DNA of 6,652 nucleotides. Source: Microcaldota archaeon. GTDB taxonomy: Archaea; Micrarchaeota; Micrarchaeia; Burarchaeales; Burarchaeaceae. The notes under the pieces were generated by a model. That model worked only from the letters and a program-made list of their open reading frames with translations, searched no databases and was not told where the DNA came from. The translations under genes were made by a program, and so were the position numbers. The DNA lies in the NCBI GenBank assembly GCA_003660965.1, contig QMVF01000044.1, positions 1 to 6,652 on the forward strand, read 5' to 3'. Positions 1 through 5,456 of the stretch are shown in pieces; the first letter of the stretch is position 1, and each line of letters opens with the position of its first letter.

Positions 1-62
1 ACATCAAGTACATCCAGCTCGGCCAAATAATCGCCTCTAAGCCACCATTCCTTGCCTCCCAC
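1..62 (-). CDS. Possible 5' end of an unidentified gene leaving the window (partial)
   Basis: This is a tentative call. Reading the minus strand from a GTG at 62, the frame stays open to the window edge and gives about 20 residues beginning MGGKEWWLRGDY and continuing acidic. The composition looks like an ordinary soluble protein, but the piece is too short to recognise. In its favour, a strong TATATATA element lies at 103-110, which would place transcription start near position 80. Against it, there is no Shine-Dalgarno sequence before the GTG and a second minus-strand frame is also open. A plus-strand frame ending with TAG at 90-92 is an equally open alternative, which would be the C-terminus of a gene convergent with topA. 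No function can be proposed. Confidence 0.25.
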   Translation of the reverse strand, partial: MGGKEWWLRGDYLAELDVLD

Positions 63-102
63 AGCAGAAGAATGGCGGGAGTTAGTGGTTAGAAACTAAA
101 GG

Positions 103-110
103 TATATATA
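103..110 (-). promoter_or_regulatory. TATA-box-like element after the topA stop
   Basis: The sequence TATATATA begins 3 bases beyond the topA stop codon. It matches an archaeal TATA box well. Read on the minus strand it would direct transcription from about position 80 toward the left edge, giving the next gene its own promoter. The element is symmetrical, so the plus-strand direction cannot be excluded, but on that side it faces the topA coding sequence. No poly-T terminator is visible directly after topA. Confidence 0.4.
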
Positions 111-112
111 GC

Positions 113-2173
113 TTACTCAGAGTCCTTCTTTTTAGAAGATTTTACGTCGGCCCTTTTCTTCCCCCACTCCTTTTTGGTTTCGCACTTCGGCTCTAAGCAC
201 ATGTCGAAAGGCCGCGAGCGCGCTCTGAAAACGCGTACCATTGGAGTTCCGCACTTCTCGCAAACCTTTCCCAGCGGAACTATCTTTCCGCGCTGGGGCA
301 GGGGGTAGCTCATTCTGCATTTCGGATAGCCTGAACAACCTACAAAAACAGAGCCTGTGGGAAGCCTTATTATTTTCAAATCGCCTCCACATGCACTACA
401 CTTTCCAAGCAAATTTTGCTTCTCCCTGGTTTCCATAAGAGACTCGCGCAATTCCCTTCCAATCTGATCCTCCCTCTTTCTAAAGGCATCCAATATTTCC
501 CTCAAAATTTCCTTTCCGTGCTCAAGCACTTTCTCTTCCTCCAGCTCCCCAGTTCTTATGAATTCCATTTCCATCTCAATCCTGCGGGTAAGCTCCTCAT
601 CCAGAATCTGCGGGCAGCTATGGGAAAGCGCATCAACAACCGCCAGGCCGAGCGGGGTAACCTGTATTTTCTTTCCGGTTATATAGCCGCGCCTGTGCAA
701 AGTTTCAATTATTGCAGAGCGGGTCGCCTTGGTTCCAAGGTTTCTGCCTTCCAGCTCCTGTATTATAGATGCATGAGTATACCTTGCAGGCGGCTTGGTT
801 TTTTTCTCATTCATTCCAAGCTTCTCCGCCTTCACCAGCTCATTCTCGGCAAGAGGAGGAAGCGAGATTTCATCAAACTTCACATAAGGTTCATAATAAT
901 CCATCCACTTCCTTTCCACAGTCCTTGCACCCTTTGCCTCATAATTTTCCTCACCAAGCTGCAGTTCAATTCTTCCGCTCTCCCTCTTCGCCCACTCAGC
1001 AAAGCATGCAAGATAGCGCTTTACTATCAAATCATAAAGCTTGGCTTCGCGAGGTTCGCTAGGCGACTCAGGGCTTATCGGGTGAATTGCAGGGTGGGCA
1101 GGGTCCTCCTTCTTTCCTTCATGGGGCTTCATGCGCCCATCAGCAATCAACCTGTCCGCCTGCTCCTTATATTTTTCATTCTTTGCAACAGTTGCAAGCA
1201 GTTTAGGGTGATTTAGCTTTGAGGGAAGCTTTTGAGAGGCAGTGCGTGGATAGGATATGAATGAATTTTCATAAAGGGATTGGGCAAGGTTGAGAGTGAG
1301 GGCGGGCGAGAACTTAAACCACCTATATGCCTCAAGCTGAAGCGAAGTAAGATCAAAGGGCGGAGGAGGGGGCTGCTTATACTGCCTAACCTCAACCGCA
1401 ATTACGCTTCCTTCTTTCGAACTTCTTTCAAGAGCCGCCTTTGCCCCCTCCTTGCTCTTGAACTTACCTCTTTTATTTGTAAAGCTAGTTCCTCTCACAT
1501 TGGCAGTCAACAGCCAGTATGGTTTTGATTTGAAAGATTTTATGGAGCGCTCGCGCACGCTTAATATTTTAAGGGCAGGCCCCTGCACCCTGCCTATGCT
1601 CATAAGCCTGAAGGTGCCTGCCTTTTTGATGGCTTCCATAAGCGCCCTGCTCAGATTTATACCATAGAACCAGTCCAGCATGTGCCTTGCCTCGCCAGCC
1701 TGAACATTGCCATAATCTAACTCGCCTGCATCATCATACGCACTCCGCAAATCATCAGAGGTAAGGGCAGAGAACTTCATTCTCTTTCCCTTCTCGCTCT
1801 TACCCGCAAATCTGATAACGTTATAGCCTATCAACGAGCCTTCCGGATCGTAATCACAGGAATTTACGAATTCATCTGCCTTTTTACAAAGTGCCTGCAA
1901 AGCCTTCAAATACTTCCTGCTGAAAGCAGCCCGCTTTTCAACCTCATGCGCCGGAACCCACTCAATATCAAAAACAGGATAGCCTCCCGAGCCCTCCTTT
2001 TGTTTAAGGGCATAAAGATGGCCAACTGCAGGAGCCACCACTATTTCCTTGCCCTTTCTTTTCAGCTTGTAATACCTGACTCCGTGCACTGATTCCTGTT
2101 TCACATCCCCTTCCGCGAGCGCATTCGCTACCTTTATTGCAACTTTCGGCTTCTCGCAAACTATGAGCTGCAT
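113..2173 (-). CDS. topA: DNA topoisomerase I, type IA, archaeal TopA
   Basis: This enzyme relaxes negatively supercoiled DNA by cutting one strand through a 5'-phosphotyrosine link and passing the other strand. It is full length at 686 residues. The TOPRIM domain (about 1-140) carries E7 in the CEKPK motif and the metal-binding D107-x-D109-x-E111 in CDYDPEG. The central domain carries SIGRVQGPA (192-200), PPPPPFDLTSLQ (from 268), the catalytic tyrosine Y308 in FISYPRT, and the late motif GTKATRSAIIETL (from 480). Two C-terminal zinc fingers follow (C592/C595/C613/C619 and C638/C641/C659/C664), then a lysine-rich tail suited to DNA contact. The start is supported by the family's usual N-terminus and by a TATA element 29 bases upstream with no ribosome binding site, which implies a leaderless message. 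It is transcribed divergently from the secreted-protein gene. No key residue is missing. A TopA/TopoIII-type assignment is certain; the exact subfamily is less so. Confidence 0.97.
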   Translation of the reverse strand: MQLIVCEKPKVAIKVANALAEGDVKQESVHGVRYYKLKRKGKEIVVAPAVGHLYALKQKEGSGGYPVFDIEWVPAHEVEKRAAFSRKYLKALQALCKKADEFVNSCDYDPEGSLIGYNVIRFAGKSEKGKRMKFSALTSDDLRSAYDDAGELDYGNVQAGEARHMLDWFYGINLSRALMEAIKKAGTFRLMSIGRVQGPALKILSVRERSIKSFKSKPYWLLTANVRGTSFTNKRGKFKSKEGAKAALERSSKEGSVIAVEVRQYKQPPPPPFDLTSLQLEAYRWFKFSPALTLNLAQSLYENSFISYPRTASQKLPSKLNHPKLLATVAKNEKYKEQADRLIADGRMKPHEGKKEDPAHPAIHPISPESPSEPREAKLYDLIVKRYLACFAEWAKRESGRIELQLGEENYEAKGARTVERKWMDYYEPYVKFDEISLPPLAENELVKAEKLGMNEKKTKPPARYTHASIIQELEGRNLGTKATRSAIIETLHRRGYITGKKIQVTPLGLAVVDALSHSCPQILDEELTRRIEMEMEFIRTGELEEEKVLEHGKEILREILDAFRKREDQIGRELRESLMETREKQNLLGKCSACGGDLKIIRLPTGSVFVGCSGYPKCRMSYPLPQRGKIVPLGKVCEKCGTPMVRVFRARSRPFDMCLEPKCETKKEWGKKRADVKSSKKKDSE

Positions 2174-2197
2174 GCTCGTCCATTATGAAGGCTGAGG

Positions 2198-2206
2198 TTT
2201 AAAAAA
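2198..2206 (-). promoter_or_regulatory. TATA box for topA (leaderless)
   Basis: On the minus strand this reads TTTTTTAAA, followed by CC. Its centre is 29 bases upstream of the topA ATG. Archaeal transcription usually begins about 22-27 bases past the TATA centre, which puts the start within a few bases of the ATG. No GGTG or GGAG motif lies between the two. A leaderless topA message is the simplest reading. Confidence 0.55.
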
Positions 2207-2227
2207 TGAAGGGAAAGCGTGCTTTGG

Positions 2228-2242
2228 GCAAAAGAATTAAAA
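2228..2242 (+). promoter_or_regulatory. BRE/TATA promoter of the secreted-protein gene (leaderless)
   Basis: A purine-rich CAAAAG stretch resembling a TFB recognition element runs directly into AATTAAAA (2235-2242). The TATA centre is about 26-27 bases before the ATG at 2265. The intervening bases contain no Shine-Dalgarno motif, so the transcript probably starts at or next to the ATG. This promoter and the topA promoter are back to back, with their TATA centres about 37 bases apart. Confidence 0.55.
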
Positions 2243-2264
2243 CCCAGAGCAGCAATTCCACTCC

Positions 2265-4016
2265 ATGAGAGCATCATTAATTCTAACTATTCTTCTGCTT
2301 CTGTCAGCCTTTTCATTTGCAGAGGCAAATGTAACTGCGCTAATGGAGCCCTACCTATACCCCGAAGAGCCTTACTGGGCAGAGCAATTCACCTTCGAAG
2401 GGAATGACTATGTTGCAGTCCGCGTAGATGGGGACTATGCGATGATATTCGTAAATCTAACAGGCGAGTTTTCGCTAATGAACAACACAGAGGAAATTCA
2501 CAGAGTGCTCAGGGAATGGAAAATTTCAGTTCTGAATATAGGGGAACGCATAGATACCATAGCCACCCATGTTGTAAATTTCAATGAGAGCAGAATGCCT
2601 TTTGAAAGACAGTGCAAACAGTATACGGGGCTTATAATCATAGATGCACAGGGCGAGGATGTTGCAAAGCCCTGCTATTATAATGCAAGCGCGCTTCAGC
2701 CTGTGGAAAGCTGTCTGCTTGCATTCAGAACCATCCCCCTCTGCCTTAATGCACTTGCCAACAACCTGCCTGCAATATATTCAATTCTTTACTTCAAGAA
2801 TGCAACCGCAGACCTCTCCTCAAACCTTTCCTCCATCCTCTCCACGCTGGAAGACGCCCGCACTCTGGACCCTCATGCCGCAACTACCGCGGCCTCTCAG
2901 CTTGAGAATATTCAGGAAGCGCGGGATAGAATAGCCGGCAATGATTTATTCAACGCATATGGCTTCTGCTACCCGGTGGAATTCAACGACACCGCCCTTA
3001 ATTCCGCAATCAATTCACTTTCAGCAGTGAAAGACGAGCTTGAATACATAGCAGGCCTTGAACAAGTTGCAGAGCACATAGTTCAATTCACAAATGAGCG
3101 TGCGGGGTTTGCATTGCAGGAGCAGTTTTATGAGCAGCTGCTTGTGAATGCTACCTCTGAACTGAATTCGGTACGCGAGCGGGTGAATTCCGCGCTGGAG
3201 CTGGTTGACGATCCCTTTACCCGGGAAACTCTGGACACTGCGGAATATGCATACTATTTGCTGAGCAGTGCAATAAATGACAAGGATTACCTGGCTGCAG
3301 ATAATGCACACCACGATTTCACAGTTGCAATTTCAAATGCAGAAAATGCAGCAGACATGCTGGAAAAAAGGGTTGAGGATGCAAAAGGGCAACTCAATGC
3401 ATGCACTGAGTCTGTTTACGTAGTTGAGGAAGTCGATGATCAGGGTGAATACTTGGAAACCACAGCCGAACTTCTGGTGAGCATGACTGAGCTTGAGGAG
3501 GAATTCAACAACACGCCGATGAGCATAACCGATCTTGCCTCGCTGGAGGCTGAAATAGATGGAGCATGCGAATATACGGGCGAACTGCTTGTAATATTCA
3601 AGGAGGAGCTATTTTCAACAGAGCTTCAGAGCATAGATGACAATCTTGAGAATGCGAGGAATGCGAGCCAGGCTCTTGGAATAGAGCTCAATGAGAGCAC
3701 GGTGGAAGATCTTTTGGAGCAGGCGAATGCCGCGCTTCAAGTTGGAAGGTATGAGCAGGCAAGCGGGTTTTACGCAGCTGCTCTTGAAAAGAGCGAAGAG
3801 CTGCTTGAACGGATTGAAGAAGAAGCAGAAGAAGCTGCAGAAGAGCCACCTGCCAATAAAACAAGGGGCTTCGAGTTTCCGGAAGTCACAAAAGAACTTT
3901 TCTACGTGGTGTTGTTTATAGGCTTTGTTATGGCCTTACTTTTCATACTGCTTTTAATAGCCCTCTTCCTGTTCTTTAGAAGCAGAAAGGCAAAGGAGCC
4001 CAAAAAGAAGGGCTAG
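2265..4016 (+). CDS. Secreted, membrane-anchored, sequon-rich helical protein of unknown function
   Basis: I do not recognise a family. The 583 residues begin with a clear signal peptide (hydrophobic 5-18, likely cleavage near A19-A21). Residues 22-90 look like a small alpha/beta domain. Residues about 190-525 are mostly helical and acidic. Two helical hairpins resemble TPR units: about 325-365, and more clearly 483-510, where G494, Y496, A499, Y503 and A506-L507 fall in the usual TPR spacing. A Glu/Ala-rich segment (509-528) leads to a membrane helix (about 546-571) and a K/R-rich tail, so the bulk should lie outside the cell. The ectodomain has 13 N-x-S/T sequons (for example N22, N64, N107, N241, N476) and seven cysteines (117, 137, 150, 160, 235, 380, 435). 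The signal peptide and upstream TATA box support the start. Its 3' end interlocks with the pilus-like operon, but it is transcribed separately. Surface scaffold, S-layer-associated or filament-associated roles are guesses only. Confidence 0.9.
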   Translation: MRASLILTILLLLSAFSFAEANVTALMEPYLYPEEPYWAEQFTFEGNDYVAVRVDGDYAMIFVNLTGEFSLMNNTEEIHRVLREWKISVLNIGERIDTIATHVVNFNESRMPFERQCKQYTGLIIIDAQGEDVAKPCYYNASALQPVESCLLAFRTIPLCLNALANNLPAIYSILYFKNATADLSSNLSSILSTLEDARTLDPHAATTAASQLENIQEARDRIAGNDLFNAYGFCYPVEFNDTALNSAINSLSAVKDELEYIAGLEQVAEHIVQFTNERAGFALQEQFYEQLLVNATSELNSVRERVNSALELVDDPFTRETLDTAEYAYYLLSSAINDKDYLAADNAHHDFTVAISNAENAADMLEKRVEDAKGQLNACTESVYVVEEVDDQGEYLETTAELLVSMTELEEEFNNTPMSITDLASLEAEIDGACEYTGELLVIFKEELFSTELQSIDDNLENARNASQALGIELNESTVEDLLEQANAALQVGRYEQASGFYAAALEKSEELLERIEEEAEEAAEEPPANKTRGFEFPEVTKELFYVVLFIGFVMALLFILLLIALFLFFRSRKAKEPKKKG

Positions 4017-4044
4017 TAGTGCAATTCAATGCTCTCTCCTTTTT
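4002..4044. terminator. Possible bidirectional oligo-T termination region
   Basis: The convergent genes have no spacer. Each has a run of five T's in its own transcript just past its stop, lying inside the partner's coding sequence: TTTTT at 4040-4044 for the plus strand, and AAAAA at 4002-4006 (T's in the minus transcript) for the operon. Archaeal intrinsic termination depends mainly on oligo-T tracts. A weak 6-bp inverted repeat, GTGCAA at 4019-4024 with TTGCAC at 4043-4048, flanks the plus-strand tract. Runs of five T's are common by chance, so this is tentative. Confidence 0.3.
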
Positions 4045-4432
4045 GCACCCCGTGCTCTTGAGCATAGCCTGCATTCACCTCCAAAACATACTTTGCACTC
4101 CCCTTTGAATGATACACTATGCATTCGCTTTCGCAGGGCTGCATCTGGTAGGCAACGTCAACGACCCCGCCTTTCTCGTCTATGAAAATCATATCTATTG
4201 GGAACTGCATTTCATACATCCAGAAGCCCCTTTCGTCGGAATCAGCATAAACAAATAACATCCCGCATTCCTCACACAGGTTTTCCCTTCCTGAAAGCCC
4301 CTGCGCATGCTCCTGTGTGCTGTAAGCAACTTCAAGCCCAATCCTCGCACCATCTGGCATTCTCGCATACGGCTCCTGCTGGGCGCATCCGAGCATAACT
4401 CCAAGCAATAACAAAATCAAAAGGGCTCTCAT
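4013..4432 (-). CDS. DUF192 (UPF0127) family lipoprotein
   Basis: This 139-residue protein has a lipoprotein-type signal: hydrophobic residues 4-14 followed by the lipobox-like MLGC with C16, so it should be tethered to the outer face of the membrane. The rest matches the DUF192 fold (COG1430), a family of unknown function. Recognisable motifs are the GLSGRE start of the domain (45-50), GMLF (57-60), FWMYEMQFPIDMIFID (70-85) and YVLEVNAG (115-122). Besides C16 there are four cysteines, C53/C56 in CEEC and C100/C104, which could form disulfides outside the cell. The ATG overlaps the stop of the upstream T2SSF gene by one base (TAATG) and lacks its own ribosome binding site, so translation is probably coupled. 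It is the last gene of the operon seen here. A role in filament assembly is suggested only by this position. Confidence 0.93.
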   Translation of the reverse strand: MRALLILLLLGVMLGCAQQEPYARMPDGARIGLEVAYSTQEHAQGLSGRENLCEECGMLFVYADSDERGFWMYEMQFPIDMIFIDEKGGVVDVAYQMQPCESECIVYHSKGSAKYVLEVNAGYAQEHGVQKGESIELHY

Positions 4433-5445
4433 TACAATATGCCTGCAAAGACTGTATCAAGCACTAATATTATTGCAGTAAATACGATTGCAGTTATGGC
4501 TATGAATATGGGGAAGTAGCGTACGAAGTGCTTCTTGGAGCCCACCTGTATTACAGCTATTATAACTGAGGCAAAGAATGAAGTTAGGAAGGATGCAACT
4601 AGAGCGAATATTAGGAAATCCTCAGAGCTTATTGTGGGTGGGGTTGGGGTAAGGAAGGAGCCTATTCCAATGGACCCACCCGCACCTGCTGTTGCGCCCG
4701 CATCCAGCTGCGGTATTTCAATCCATACGGTTTCAAGCACACTCAACATCTTGTAGGAAACTCCGTAAAGGAATGGCGCTCCAAGAGCAGATGCGAACAC
4801 TATGAATATAACATACATCAAAAGCGCAGTAGCTATTTCCTTTCTTATAATCTGCCCATTCCTTATATCATTCGCAGTTTCCTCCAAAATATCAGCCATC
4901 TCTCCGCCTGAAACAAGGCCTTGCTTTATGAGCCTGATTGTGCGCTGAAGATTCTTGGATTCAATGCGCTCCCCAAGCCTGTCCATGGTTTCGGCAAACG
5001 GCTCGCCTCCAAAGGTGAGCTTTGCAACCGCAGTAACCTCCTCTGAAAGCAGGCCGAATTCTGGCCTTGCAGCATGCCACATTGCCTGGTCTATCGGCAT
5101 ACCTGCCCTCACATTTGCAGAAGCCAGCTGAAGGAAGTCTGGAAGAACGACTTCCACCTGCCTTCTTCTTGAATCTATTCTCAGAGTTAGGTAAAGATAG
5201 GCGAGCGGGAATATGAGAAGGCTGAGAAGAGACAATAAGGGTGCATATTGCGCAGTAGCCTCTATTTGAAGCCCTATGAAGAACAAGAGCATTCCGAAAA
5301 CTAGGGCAAAAAGAATCATGAATCCCATTACAAGCTCAGGTATTCTCTCCAGGCCTGCGTATATGAGCATCCGGTCTAGGCCTGCCATTCTCTTCTTTGG
5401 TATTATCCGCCCAACATTTTTCATAAGGTCTTCCAAGCTCACCAT
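4432..5445 (-). CDS. Type II secretion system F (T2SSF) family membrane protein, TadC/FlaJ-like
   Basis: This 337-residue membrane protein is a platform-type component of type IV filament machines; such proteins anchor the assembly ATPase at the membrane. About five membrane helices are visible: 34-58, 68-88, 207-227, 275-300 and 309-333. The cytoplasmic T2SSF domain lies at about 95-205 and shows LPDFLQLASANVRAGMPI (101-118), a GEPFAETMDRL segment (147-157) and SGGEMADILEETANDIR (179-195), the family's glycine turn and helix. A loop at 228-274, probably external, is glycine/alanine-rich (249-262). The length fits a single-domain TadB/TadC protein rather than a two-domain FlaJ of roughly 500 residues or more. 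It starts 9 bases after the upstream paralogue and has a good AGGTG ribosome binding site. The family is clear; whether the machine makes pili, an adhesin or a secretion device cannot be told from this window. Confidence 0.93.
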   Translation of the reverse strand: MVSLEDLMKNVGRIIPKKRMAGLDRMLIYAGLERIPELVMGFMILFALVFGMLLFFIGLQIEATAQYAPLLSLLSLLIFPLAYLYLTLRIDSRRRQVEVVLPDFLQLASANVRAGMPIDQAMWHAARPEFGLLSEEVTAVAKLTFGGEPFAETMDRLGERIESKNLQRTIRLIKQGLVSGGEMADILEETANDIRNGQIIRKEIATALLMYVIFIVFASALGAPFLYGVSYKMLSVLETVWIEIPQLDAGATAGAGGSIGIGSFLTPTPPTISSEDFLIFALVASFLTSFFASVIIAVIQVGSKKHFVRYFPIFIAITAIVFTAIILVLDTVFAGIL

Positions 5446-5451
5446 TTACAA

Positions 5452-5456
5452 CACCT
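5452..5456 (-). promoter_or_regulatory. Ribosome binding site overlapping the upstream stop codon
   Basis: The minus strand reads AGGTG, then 6 bases, then the ATG of the second T2SSF gene. The motif pairs with the typical archaeal 16S rRNA 3' end (CACCUCC) and uses the last two bases of the preceding TAG stop. It fixes the start at 5445 and shows that this organism uses Shine-Dalgarno initiation inside operons, unlike the probably leaderless first genes at 2173 and 2265. Confidence 0.75.

Noticed and set aside
107..111. Possible loss of a TOPRIM catalytic residue in topA (first written amino acids of the acidic motif)
   Set aside because: D107, D109 and E111 keep the D-x-D-x-E spacing; only the following residues differ from the bacterial DREGE form, as is usual in archaeal enzymes. 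Coordinates here are residue numbers; the bases are about 1841-1855.
416..1216. 266-codon plus-strand open frame
   Set aside because: It is entirely antisense to topA, whose domains and catalytic residues are intact across the same bases. The translation has no domain structure and no promoter or ribosome binding site.
3021..3314. 97-codon minus-strand open frame within the secreted-protein gene
   Set aside because: It is antisense to a gene with a clear signal peptide and membrane anchor. The translation is cysteine-rich without organisation and lacks a promoter.
4535..4756. 73-codon plus-strand open frame within the second T2SSF gene
   Set aside because: It lies opposite a confident membrane-protein gene and has no start signals or recognisable features of its own.
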